Assembly (NCBI RefSeq): GCF_000003815.2
Contig: NC_049982.1
Coordinates: 9,304,717-9,368,716, forward strand
Source of the DNA: Branchiostoma floridae
Lineage: Eukaryota > Chordata > Leptocardii > Amphioxiformes > Branchiostomatidae
Length of the DNA stretch: 64,000 nt
Direction: 5' to 3'
The notes below the pieces were generated by a model. The model was not told the origin of the DNA and made no database searches. It saw only the letters and a program-made list of their open reading frames with translations. Shown in pieces: positions 1-11,302 of the stretch; positions within the stretch are counted from its first letter, which is position 1, and the number at the start of each line of letters is the position of its first letter. A program made the position numbers and the translations under genes.

Positions 1-380
1 AGGAGAAAGTCGTATAACCTTGGTTTCAAGGTCCTGTCGTGGTCATATGCATCATTTTTGGACGTTTAGTGCAGCAGGGAAGGTTTGGTTTTGTGTCCTC
101 CATTTTGCTGTATTTCCTAGGATCAGTTTGGTATTTTTCCGTCTGGTCTGTGCGTTATGATCAGTCCAATTACCGTAACGGCAGTTTACGACGGGAGTAT
201 ACAGCGGAGGTCTGCTCGGTCACGAGTTAAATGAGGTTGCAGTCTTGACGATCGCAGTGTGACAGCGATTTCCCCACTGTGTCTTGAACGGAGAGCCGCC
301 TCCGTACGTGTAGAAGGGCTACAGGTTTGTGCTGGTCGTTCTTACTACTAACTCTCTATATTAAACTCTGATAGACGCTC

Positions 381-411
381 TCGTGTGTGTGCGTGTGTGT
401 GCGTGTGAGTA

Positions 412-442
<31 letters not shown>

Positions 443-451
443 GTGCGTATG

Positions 452-493
<42 letters not shown>
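381..493. repeat. (TG)n microsatellite
   Basis: An almost uninterrupted TG/CG dinucleotide tract about 80 bases upstream of the first coding exon of the MFSD6-like gene. It opens meaningless Cys/Val and Thr/His frames on both strands. Confidence 0.97.
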
Positions 494-494
<1 letters not shown>

Positions 495-570
495 TGGTAA
501 GAAAGATAATATTATACAATGTATGTATATTTTGACCAAAATAAGTGTAATGTTACTTTTGTATCTGCAG

Positions 571-3500
571 CCACTAAAGTCAGTCGCCATTCTCCTTGAC
601 TACAGTCAACACTGGTACATCTCCCAAGATGCTCTCCTGCGACTGTGTGGATGGAGACCTCTTGGTCATCAAGGCGATATTCTTCTTCTTTTATTGTGGT
701 ACGTCTAAATTTGTTAAGTTCACAGATTCTCATCATTTGCTCATTTTAGGATATCAATAACCAGAAAACATACGAATTTTACATTTCCTGAGTTCCTATC
801 GTTTTCTGAATTTTGCATGAAGAACAACCCCGCACAGAGGTTACAAGTACTTTTTTTACATTTAGCTTTTTTTGCATGGGTATATCAATCTCTCTATCTA
901 GTCATAATCTACCTCTTAACAATAGCTAACAGTTCGTTGGATCGATGGACAACCTTTTCATTACCTCCAAGAAGAATGTATTGTTTTAGATCAGAGGCGT
1001 CTGTTTTAGTATGTTCGCTTCCATAACTTAAGATATATTCAATGGATTGTCGTTATTATTTTTTGGCATGTGGGTAGATATTGGCGTCCTTAAACGATTT
1101 CGTTCCACAAGCGATTTGTTCATATTCCGCAGCTTTACCAGCATGTGGCATGCTGTCCGAGGTCAATGACCCCAGTCGATAGTGAACAGCTGTGAAAGAA
1201 GCTTTCAAAGGTAAATCGACTTGGCGACTATCAACTAGGGCCGTGCGTATGATGAGTGTCATCACACAAGATCCATGTCCACCGGCTAAGCTGTTTTGAA
1301 TACCAAATCATACTTCATACCTTTGGGGATTGTTCCCACTTTTCCTCTCTCTATATATTGCTTTCCTTCTGGGAGCGTGAAGTCTGCCATGTCTGATTGC
1401 CCTTTTTAAATCATTCATCACCTTACTTCTTCATCACTTTATTTCTTGTAGGAACGTCGTGTATCTACCCATACATATTCGTCTACATGAAACAGGCGGG
1501 GCTGGTGCCATCAGAGATAGGGGTGATCAAGTCTACTGGAAACTGCATGATGGTTTTCATCAAGCCAGTCCTCGCCAGCATTGCAGACAAGACTGGAAGG
1601 TATGTTTCACGAGTTCGAACACAATTTGCTGAGTTACCACTTTGCCCAGATATAGGTGGCCTGGTGGCTTATAACGGTACATACCAAAGTTTCTCCCAGC
1701 AAGGGACGTCTTAGTGCATGGAAAAGATTTGACTTCACATCGCTCGTCATCCGTTGTTGCACAATGACTAACAAGCGTTCGCAGAACTCAACCTTCGTGA
1801 AATGGGTGATGGTGCGGTGGTGGAGGGTTTATATGTAGACGTGTCATTGGCTAGCTTTAGTTATGTGTCGTCTACAGAGCGTCGCTTGTAAGTGGAAGTG
1901 AGAAGGCGAGGTGTTGAGAGGATGTTGTTGGTTTTAAATATGAAACTGTGAGGCGCATGTCAGGATGAGTGTATTCTACGTCAGGCCGACATTATTGGAG
2001 ACTTTTGTATGTCATTAAGAATCTAAACGGCAAGTTACATGTATTAAAACCATCCATCCACGCGTTCCCTGACAAACGACCACCTGACATCAAAACAGCA
2101 CTGACTACAAACCCTTCGTTTCACGAAGGGAATAATGTCATAATGAAATAATAAAAAGGGGGAAGAGGTGATGTGTGTTTGCTAAAATAGAATTTAAAAA
2201 TGGGTTTGAGCCTTACCTCCGGGTGTGCTTCCACGTTTAATAGTACATATGATACGTCTTGATGCGCGTTTAATTTTTGCCCCGATTGGCCTACGTGGCG
2301 TTGTGTAAATAGAAAAGTTTAAATATGGTGGATCAATTTGGAAAATTATAGTACCAAAAAAAAAGGCCCAAATCCGCTCGATTACATTCGTACCAATTTT
2401 GACAACATCACTCAGTTCATGTCAAGAGAATTTCAATGTTTCATCATCTGTACCTAGACCGAAATCAGTGGCTGTCCTGACGGTAATGGCTACATCCGCT
2501 CTGCACATCTCGATGTTGTTCATCCCGTCAGTGCCCCCGACAGCTGCGTTGCAAGCGAGCCGGGAGCAGAGACATCTAGCGGACACGGACAAACAAGACA
2601 GAGACGCAGACAACTCGGAGTCTTGGCTCTCCCTCACCTTCTGGCTGTTCTTTGGGATTTTCTCCATCTGTCATGGTCTACATTGGAGCTTAACTTCCCA
2701 GGTAAAGTGCCGTTGTTCACTGAGAGAGTGGAAAGATAGAACAGTGTGTACTCTATGTAAAATCAAACTGCTCTAAAACATATAACTGACACGATTTTAC
2801 TTTCAGGTAGAGGCAACAACGTATCAAATCATTAAGAAAAACAAAAGAGGCGAATTTGGACGACNNNNNNNNNNNNNNNNNNNNNNNNNNNNNNNNNNNN
2901 NNNNNNNNNNNNNNNNNNNNNNNNNNNNNNNNNNNNNNNNNNNNNNNNNNNNNNNNNNNNNNNNNNNNNNNNNNNNNNNNNNNNNNNNNNNNNNNNNNNN
3001 NNNNNNNNNNNNNNNNNNNNNNNNNNNNNNNNNNNNNNNNNNNNNNNNNNNNNNNNNNNNNNNNNNNNNNNNNNNNNNNNNNNNNNNNNNNNNNNNNNNN
3101 NNNNNNNNNNNNNNNNNNNNNNNNNNNNNNNNNNNNNNNNNNNNNNNNNNNNNNNNNNNNNNNNNNNNNNNNNNNNNNNNNNNNNNNNNNNNNNNNNNNN
3201 NNNNNNNNNNNNNNNNNNNNNNNNNNNNNNNNNNNNNNNNNNNNNGAATCATGGATTCGCACCCGCTGCGGTGTTTCTGGCCTTCATGGTCTTGACTGTG
3301 GCTTGTCTGCTGGCGTTAAAAGACTGGAGCACCGCGCGTACAGATCCGTCCACAGCATTCCAGCTGGAGGACATTGGCAGGCTTATTTCGCAACTTCATC
3401 TCATCACCGTCCTGTTTGCTGTTTTCTTGTTAGGTGTCTGTGATGGCGCCAGCAGAATTTACCTGTTCTTGCATTTGAAAGACCTGGGCGCCAGCCAGAC

Positions 3501-5011
3501 TGTCCTTGGCAGTTACCTGTTCGTCAAAAAAGCGGCGGAGATCCCGGGTTACGTCATATCCGGCTGGATTATAAAGAGACTCGGGCACGGGGTGGTGCTA
3601 GGAGTCTCTTTCGTAGCTTTCGGTGTCAGGCTCCTACTGTACTCGTTCGTAAACAATCCGTGGTGGGCAGTAGCAATAGATACACTCAACGGCTGCCAAG
3701 CGGTCATGTGGGCAGCGGTGACGTCATACGCCAGCAGCTCTGCCCAGGATAACCTACAGACAGTCGCTCAAGCGATTATGGCCACAACGTTCTTCGGAAT
3801 TGGTAGGATTTTATCTCATATTCTTTGTTTTGAAATTCTTCTTCTTCTTCTTTTTAAGCGCCAACCTCATTTTGTTGAGGGCTCAGGCACTGTGGTGAAG
3901 GGGTCATTTGCCTAGATGCAGGTGCGGGTGGCTGATTAACTCCGTACCACGGGTAAAAGATATTGTTTTTCGTGACATTTCTTCTTGCGTGCTATTTGGT
4001 GAAATTATTAGATTAAAGTCTGCTATTTCGCAGCAAAATAGCAAGAAATTGACATAGAGCGGGCTAATACCCCCATTTGCGTTTTTCATAGAAAATCATT
4101 TCATTGAGTTTTTGGATACTTTAAGATCAGAGAAAAAAATGTAAAGATTTGGGCCCGTTATAATTTGCAAACCGATATAATTTTGTTGACACTTTGGAAG
4201 AGGAAAACTCAATATATGTTGTGCTGGTTAGCTTTTTTTAATTACATCTCTACAGGCGACCCTTTAGGCAACCTGGTCGGCGGACTAATATTCGACCAGT
4301 ATGGCGCCGTGGTGTCCTTCCGATGCCTCGCTGTCTCCTGTCTGATCGGATTTCTTCTCTTCTACCTGCTGCACAGGTGTTTCGGGAAAAAAGAGAATCC
4401 TTCAGGTGAGAAGATGTTGATGCGTAGTTTTCACTATGGTCATGTAACAACTGGCCCGGCCAAGTGACAGTTCAACAGTCGCCGATACGAGTGTCAAATC
4501 GAACCGCTCACATTTGTGCGTGGTTCACGGACACCTAAACTTCGGTAGTGTTTTAGTTTTATGTTGTAAAATAAAACTTTACTTTTACTATCTTAACTTC
4601 TTACTACCACCGCCAACGAGAGGTCATTAGCCTTCTTCGTGTTGTTACCTGTGAATGTACAACAACGTTAACTCGAGACGTTGTGGCTGATTGCCATGAT
4701 ATTTCACACGTGTTCTGTCAACATGAATTGGTGTTCCAGTTTTACATGCATTAGCCACGGAATGTGTTTCCAAGCTTACCTGTAAAGTATTTAGTTTTTG
4801 AACCCTTATCTATGTTTTTACTCTGATAGAACGGCAACGGGGCACCGGAGAAGAAAATGAGACGAAAACGCCTTTTGCACCAGCCAGGGATGAGGACGAG
4901 TCGGCGGCCCTAAAACCGGGCGCGTTTCTCAAAGGTGGGAGTGTGACCAACAGAGCTGGTGAACACATCGGCTTCCTCCGCATTGTCAGGCCACAGAACA
5001 CTGCCTGGTGA
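571..5011 (+). CDS. MFSD6-like major facilitator superfamily transporter (multi-exon, gap inside)
   Basis: Exons read from frame and GT-AG sites: 571-698 (ATG at 629), 1452-1599, 2458-2701, 2807 into the gap, gap to 3802, 4256-4405 and 4830-5011 (stop TGA 5009-5011). All visible junction phases agree. The protein opens with an acidic, DLL-containing segment leading into TM1 (first exon) and then PYIFVYMKQAGLVPSEIGVI, the family's TM1-TM2 region. The exon ending at 1599 closes with ADKTGR, the cytosolic loop-2/3 signature. The exon after the gap carries several membrane segments with LFLHLKDLGAS and FVKKAAEIPGY; the next has GNLVGGLIFDQYGA. The tail is charged and ends NTAW. About 470 residues are visible; with up to 127 hidden by the gap this fits a ~600-residue MFSD6/MFSD6-like protein. 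Family role: a polytopic membrane protein of uncertain substrate. If the gap length is exact, one uninterrupted exon across it would break frame, so it probably hides an intron boundary or has an estimated size. A 5'UTR exon upstream of 571 is likely but not resolved. Confidence 0.82.
2865..3245. other. assembly gap (381 N)
   Basis: A run of N interrupts the MFSD6-like gene between RGEFGR (the conserved loop before a mid-protein membrane segment) and a later membrane segment. The long open frames spanning it on both strands are artefacts of translating N. Confidence 0.99.
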
Positions 5012-5246
5012 AAATTCTGCACAAGGAATTCTTTTTTGTATCTGTGAAAGTGTTTATAACACTTCAACAAAATTCAGCAAAGCTAGACTGACTGGATAAT
5101 TTCTAGACTTGATAATGTATAGTGAATAATCGAGCATGGTGCAATGCATTGGACTGTCACTGAGTTGGCCTAGCCATTAATTGTTCTAACATAAGGATTG
5201 CATAAGGCGTTGGACTCTGCGTCATCTAAGCTTCTTCGGCGTGTAG

Positions 5247-5252
5247 AATAAA
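5247..5252 (+). promoter_or_regulatory. polyadenylation signal AATAAA of the MFSD6-like gene
   Basis: AATAAA lies 236 bases after the stop codon of the MFSD6-like gene, in the sense orientation, with GT-rich sequence further downstream. It is the first such hexamer after the stop. Confidence 0.55.
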
Positions 5253-5896
5253 CTTTTAAAACAGTTAATATGCTCCGATTGGTTGTCCTGTTCTGACCTG
5301 TAGCTATTCGCTGAAGAACCCAACACCGTGACTTGCCGAGACGAGTGCGTGTGACCCTGTGTTGGCTTGGCTAAAGTCTTGGGGATGCCACCAGTGGCTT
5401 TTGTCTCTCTTCACTCTTATTCAATTGTTAGTCCAGAGAGATATCCGCTTAAGGGAAGAGAGAGTTGTCATGAACCCCCGTACATCCCGATGTGATCAAA
5501 TAGATCTGCCCGTATATGCAGCTTGTACTGTTCAGTAGAAATCTGGTAAGATATGCCATAAGACGGTTATACCGGGTATGCAAAACAAACAGAAAACAAA
5601 ACAACAACAACAAAAAACAGCCTGCCCGGCCTCGATGATCAAGATGGGATGGGAATGTAACAGAACTCGTTCGTTAGGTCCGGGAGGAAGAGTAATGCAG
5701 ATAACGTTAACGTTACAGCTTGTTTTTATGCAAATTAAAAAGAGGTGTTCTTGAAGCATACCAGTTGAAAGACTTGTACTAATTAGTACGCAATAATGAC
5801 ATGTGATATTTCATATATTTCTACATTTTTTTTAAAGATAGATTTTGTAACAAAACTGTGAAATAATTAATATATTTAATTGCTTCCTATCTCCAT

Positions 5897-5978
5897 GTAT
5901 GAATGAATGGATGAATGAATGGATGGATGAATGAATGGATGGATGAATGAATGGATGGATGAATGAATGAGTGAACGG
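5897..5978. repeat. GGATGAATGAAT microsatellite
   Basis: Mixed ATGA/GGATGAATGAAT units repeat with few interruptions over about 80 bases in the spacer downstream of the MFSD6-like gene. Confidence 0.9.
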
Positions 5979-6671
5979 AGGATATAATAACATAATGCAG
6001 TACCAACCACATACATGTAATCCACAATGCCCCTATGGGCTCAGTATCATAGACAGTACACCTGAATCCGCAATGTGCTTGAAAATGCTTAGTCTACGTT
6101 GATATGAATATATGGATGACATCCTCTTGGAACTAAAAAACTGATGCGAGCTTGCGAATAAAAAAGTTTGGTCAAAAATAAAAGAAATCTGAGTGGTCAG
6201 GTTGAACACATGGCTGAATGCAATAAATATGGTATACCAAACAGTAGATTCTTTATTTCAGTGCTTTCTCTCATCTTATTCCTTGATGGTGGACTTAACA
6301 TTGGCATTTCAAGATATTAGAATACTTTGTCCGATATTTTTGTGCAATTTGCTTATCTTGACATTTACTTTGACTTTATTCAGATTGTAGACGATACAAT
6401 ACACGTTGGCCACAGGCAGCGATTGCTGGTGTTGTGACCCATACTTTAACACATGAATTTTGCAGCTGCTTTGTACGATATACTGCATGTTTCAAGACTT
6501 TGTCTTTGGAAGCGGCTGAAAATTGATACGCACCCAGATGTCATTCACATAATCAAATTAACATGGCCATACTTAGAAACGCGTTTTAAGATATAAAGTA
6601 ACCATTTTGATAGTTTAGAGGGATTGATCTTAATAGACGACAATATAAATCCGGAGTTACAGTCAAAATCT

Positions 6672-6902
6672 CATTTTCTCTATGTAGATTCACCAAATTG
6701 AATTACTTTTTCTCTATGTAGATTCACCAATTGAATTACCTTTTCTCTATGTAGATTCACCATTTCAATGACTTTTTCTCTATATAGATTCACCATTTGA
6801 ATTAATTTATCTCTATGTAGATTCACCAATTGATTTACCTTTTCTCTATGTAGATTCACCAATTACATTACTTTTCTCTCTATGTAGATTTACCAATTGA
6901 AT
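6672..6902. repeat. 33-bp minisatellite, about 7 copies
   Basis: Units contain TCTCTATGTAGATTCACCAA followed by TTGAATTAC and a T-run, and recur every 33-34 bases with small substitutions. Because 33 is divisible by three, the minus strand shows a repeating VNLHREKVIQ frame, which I regard as a shadow rather than a gene. Confidence 0.92.
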
Positions 6903-7311
6903 AAATATATTATGTAATACTATTTTAATTCATTGTTTATTTATTCATACATACATATACACATATATATATACATACATACATGCATGGACATACTAAA
7001 ACAACGTTGCTGCTTGTTTACCTTGCTGTAAGACTGGCTGAATTAAGTTAGTTTTAGTCTTTAAAAAATCTAAAAATATATAAAATAACATACTTAACAA
7101 TAGTCGATGCACACCAAGGCTAACATTAGCAGTAATCAACATTTCCATGTAGTAGTAATGTGACATTATAAACAGGATATAAATTAGTATTTAAGAGTGC
7201 GGACAAGTATGGAATAGCACTGTTTTTGTACCTATCATTATCTAAAATTAAGTATGACATATAAAGTAACGAAAGGTTATAAAAATCTTTAAGATAATTT
7301 TTTCCCTTTTT

Positions 7312-10300
7312 TTACAACAAGGTGTCGGGAAAGATGAAGTCCGGACCCAGCATGTCGTTCCCAGTAGCCTTACAGACACTAGACATGTATTCTCGATCCC
7401 AGTCTCCAAGCCAGTTGGTTGGTGACGGCTTCGTCCACTCCTCACCAGGGTTCTTGATTCTGTACAGACAACGAGGCGGCATTTATAATATTGAAGTGAT
7501 ACCGCCATAGTTGTCAGGGAAAGGCATCAGTGTTTAGAAGTGTAATGACCAAAGCTCTATTCCCGATAAATCTAGAAAAATAAATGTTACTTTTCCGACT
7601 ACATAGGTGCCTGTTACATAAAAAAGTAGTTTTTTTTTTCATGCCCGTTACTTGCAACAAATGAGACACATATTGTGGATGACCTACCTGGTAGACAGAA
7701 ATGTCCCTGCCTGACTGTCCTTCATGAAGACCTTCTTCATCTTCTCCGCTTCTTCACTATGTTCAGCAGGATTCCACTTCAGCCCGAGCCTCTTCAGAAC
7801 CAAACGCAGAGACTTATCTTTCCCTGTTGCCAAGGCGCTGTAGTAAACCAGGCAATGAAAGAAGTACCCTGGGTCCATCTTCTGTAACTCCAGAGCACGC
7901 TGCATGGCGCCAACCCACGAGGTCACCGAGTAGAAGATGCTGCTTCCGTCGTAATTATCGGAGAAAATTGCGTCCTCTCCGAAACATCGGAAGTAGTCGG
8001 GTTCCATCGGAGCCCACCTCCACAAGCCGAGCCGGACCAGTTCCCGCACGAGGGAATATACAACTTTGCTTCGAAACCACAATCTATTCCATGACTGTAG
8101 GTACTCCATTCCGTTTCTGTACAGGAAAATGTTTTTTGCAGACGGGAAGGCCCGGTACATCAAGTCGCCGATCAATAAAACATAGGTTCTTAACTTGTAC
8201 ATGATGACATCCCGGTGACGAGGATCTGCCATCATAAGGTGATAGTTCAGCAAGGTGACGACATTCTTCAAAAGTTCCACCATGTCGTCCTCGTCTGACA
8301 CGATAGCCAAGCGCGCGGCTGGGATGAGAGAGAAAGATTTCTTCTGTCTTGAACGTCTGGACCGAATCACTGCCATGCCGATGACGGAAAATACATCGGG
8401 CTCGCTGGCCGCTTGAGCAACTGAAGTGGCATCCACTGCTCGTGTGAGGAGGGTGGATCCACATCTTGCTGTGGAAAAACACTGCATTATTTGGGCTGCT
8501 GTGTGAATGATTAGGATGATAGAAATATTACAGCTTTCTGCTATAATTAAAGTTATCCCATTATGCAATTGCAGCACTATAAATTGCTACCTTACATGTA
8601 TTATGATTGTTGTAACTATACACCATTACAACACCGAATGTCTTATCTGTGACGAATGTCTGGAGGCAAAAATCGACAGCAATCGTACCCGTCATGTAGA
8701 CGAAGACATTTTGCACATGCGCAACCTTGTGACGAATGGCATCTACAACATCTTGGAGGTGTGAAAACGGAATTGAAAGGACCTCAGTTGCATTCCGTCT
8801 TTGAGCCTGCGGGAAATAAAAGGCACATTTCCTCGAATATAGACCCCATCCCAGATACTGTCACCATTTTGAATCCCTTGGGACCAAATGCAAGAGTTTC
8901 AAACAAAAACGAGGCATAGCTTACCCCTTACATATAAGCCTGTATTGCATTGTACGTAGCCGAGAAATGCGGGGCAAGTTCACGCACATAGGGCATACGT
9001 AAGACTAGCACCAGCCACAGCCATGTGAAATCCTTTCTGTACATTTACCTATTTTTGCATTGTGTTTTTTTGCAAATATAAATCACTTTACCCCGACAAC
9101 ATCTTACTTTTAGCAGGAAAGACCCCAACATTCACCCCAACGTACACTGTGGCGTTGGGCTGAATCTAGTAGAATCTTGGCTCTTATTTTGACGATTTCT
9201 CAATTCCAAGGTCAATTTGTCAAACGTAGTTACTAAGGTATATCGTCAATAAGCCGGGAGGGGACTTGGGTATTTTCTATGCCGGGTATGTTCTTCAGTT
9301 GTATCAGTTTGCTCCCGTATTTTAGTTCTAGTGCACAGATATGTGAACGGATAGGTTTCAAGTCGCTCACTTTAGGGCATAAATTTAGACAAAATTGAAA
9401 CAGAATTTCGAAGTTGTTTTCACGCCTTTTCGGTGCCACGTTTGGTTTGGAGAACTGCGTAGTTCTATCATCAGTAGGAGAAACAGGGGTCAAAAAAATG
9501 TGAAGGCCAGGTGAATGGCCCGAGAGAATTCTCGTCGTTAAAGTAACTTTTCACACCTCATAAAAAGTCAATATCCCCGAGGTTACATGTAACCTTCTAC
9601 ACACCACCCGCAATTCCAATACAACCAACTGATTGAATACCTCGCGAAAGAACGAATGATCTTTGGTATCTGCCCCGTCCAATGGTCTCACAAACACTAC
9701 TGCCTCTTGCTCCCAGTCGATGGTGTACACAGAAAATTCTTTCCCGCGGCTTGTGAAGAAGCCCACCACATCGTCCACCGGTTGCATGTTTCCGAGAGGC
9801 ACGAAATCATCCAGTGAGTTCAGCCCTAACTTAATTCCCATCTTCGGTTGCACCCTCCGCGTATATGACAGGAGTTGTTTCTCCTGCATCCACAGAATAA
9901 ATAACAACATCGTAATTCTTCTGATTTGATGATGAAAAAAATGATTGTATTCTCGATCCATGAGCCATTTTTGTGTCAGGCAACATGTACACTGACCAGT
10001 GACCTGCACAATTAAATGGATGACATCCACGCGCACGCCCATATATAATTTTTCGTACGTTTCCAAAAGGAGGCCGTACTGTAAATCGTACACTGAAGCT
10101 GCGAACGAGCAATTATACCGCGAATTATAAAAAAAAAGATATTAGAAGACGGTTACTGATGTCGCACTATGCTTTTTTTTCTTATCATAAAACTTACTGA
10201 TTTTGTCGTAAATTTAACCCTTGCACATATAAATTCCGAGCCGTCCAATACAACCAGGTTATAAAGTAGTGCGCACCACACAAAACACTGGATGACCTTT

Positions 10301-11084
10301 ACCTTTAGGATCCGACCTGTCCCCACAAACAAAACCAACTCTTGTTCCCAGTCGCCCGATGGTGACAAAATTATGATACCTCTTATAAAGTCGACATGAT
10401 CCCCGTGGTTACACATGACCCTTAGCACACACCACACGAAGCTCCAATATAATTAACCAAGTAAAACTATAGGTTGTACTCGCTGTCGAAGCCCTCTGAC
10501 TCGACATTTAAAACATTAACGTGTTACTATACTGCTCACTCAAGTGTACAATGAAGCTACAACGAGCAACGATATGCCCCAAACTGCAAAATATATCAGA
10601 AGACAATATAGTACAATGCTTCTTTTTCCTATCATCAACCGTACTCAGTGATTTTGCCGTAAACTTACTCCTTACATAAAATAGATTTTGACCCCAGGAC
10701 GAAGTTTTCTGAAGTCAAAGAAGAAGATATGAGAAAATAAACATTGTTGTTTGTTATACGTATTCTATGTTCTGTGTGTTGAGTCATTTGTAAAAACCTT
10801 CCTGACCACATAATGAATGCAACTTTTTAACCCAACTTAGTTTTCGCACTTTCGCATCAATTCTGAAATGCCCATAAGAGGATGTCATCCATCCAATCGA
10901 TTCCGTATGTTCCGTCACATAAACAAGAAAAGGATTTACGAACCTTCGGCCATGGTGCCTGAACCATTCGGGTGGTCAGGTAGTAGGCCCCCGCAGCGAT
11001 CCCGACAACTGTAGTGGCAGTCATTCCCCACATGATTCTGGTCGTCAACTGTTCTGTCAAAGCCCAAACTGACAGAAATACCAT
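7312..11084 (-). CDS. membrane-anchored P-loop/sulfotransferase-like protein
   Basis: Minus-strand exons: 11084-10944 (or 10940), 9883-9641, 8806-8689, 8468-7688 and 7459-7312 (stop 7314-7312). With the AAG|GTTCGT donor the frame closes at 476 residues. The ATG at 11084 has a strong Kozak context (GCCATGG). Residues ~15-40 form a hydrophobic anchor (TATTVVGIAAGAYYL). ARCGSTLLTR (168-177) fits the 5'-phosphosulfate-binding P-loop of sulfotransferase-fold proteins, SEPDVF follows at ~189, and FLYRNGMEYLQSW (~282-294) fits the 3'-phosphate region. The C-terminus carries PTNWLGDWD. Exon 3 was found only through phase: its donor ACG G|GTACGA joins exactly to make TARCGS. The family in animals is largely uncharacterised, so the substrate is unknown; a membrane-bound, probably Golgi-type location is inferred. 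The least certain part is the exon 1/2 junction, since a better donor (GTAAAT at 10939) would need another exon. Confidence 0.78.
9565..10690. repeat. decayed local duplication within intron 1 of the sulfotransferase-like gene
   Basis: Two blocks recur. About 9575-9630 (CCCCGAGGTTACATGTAACC, then CACACCACCCGCAATTCCAA) resembles about 10396-10455. About 10085-10240 (GTACACTGAAGCTGCGAACG, later ACTGATTTTGTCGTAAA) resembles about 10545-10690. A ruined copy of exon 2 lies at about 10325-10370, where GDWEQELVLFVG on the minus strand matches IDWEQEAVVFVR of the real exon at 9641-9883. Confidence 0.7.
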
Positions 11085-11302
11085 GGCCAACACTGAAACT
11101 AGTTCACAACGTCTGTCCGCATTTTCCTAGTCAATTAGACTTTTTTTTGGCAGGATACGCCGTGGTCAGCGAGAGTGCAGATCGCAGGTATTTATCCGCG
11201 ACCCCCGTAGGCAGCAGTAGTTCGGACGTAAAGCAGTGCGTGCGTGTCACGTGCACAGTACCCCGAAAAGCCATTGAAATTCGTTCGAAGCTGGTGTGTT
11301 AA

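Larger units (their letters stand above)
5253..7311. other. spacer between convergent genes
   Basis: No exon was recognised here. The convergent MFSD6-like and sulfotransferase-like genes end on either side. The spacer holds an A-rich/CAA tract near 5580-5620, a GGATGAATGAAT microsatellite and a 33-bp minisatellite. A minus-strand AATAAA (plus-strand TTTATT at 6936-6941) is a possible poly(A) signal for the sulfotransferase-like gene, 371 bases past its stop. Confidence 0.6.

Noticed and set aside
348-590. Open frames rich in His-Thr and Cys-Val on both strands
   Set aside because: They are translations of the (TG)n microsatellite.
2753-3443. Long frames on both strands through N
   Set aside because: Produced by translating the assembly gap; only the edges are real sequence.
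6680-6862. Repeating VNLHREKVIQ minus-strand frame
   Set aside because: A 33-bp minisatellite keeps this frame open. There is no start context, splice site or family resemblance.
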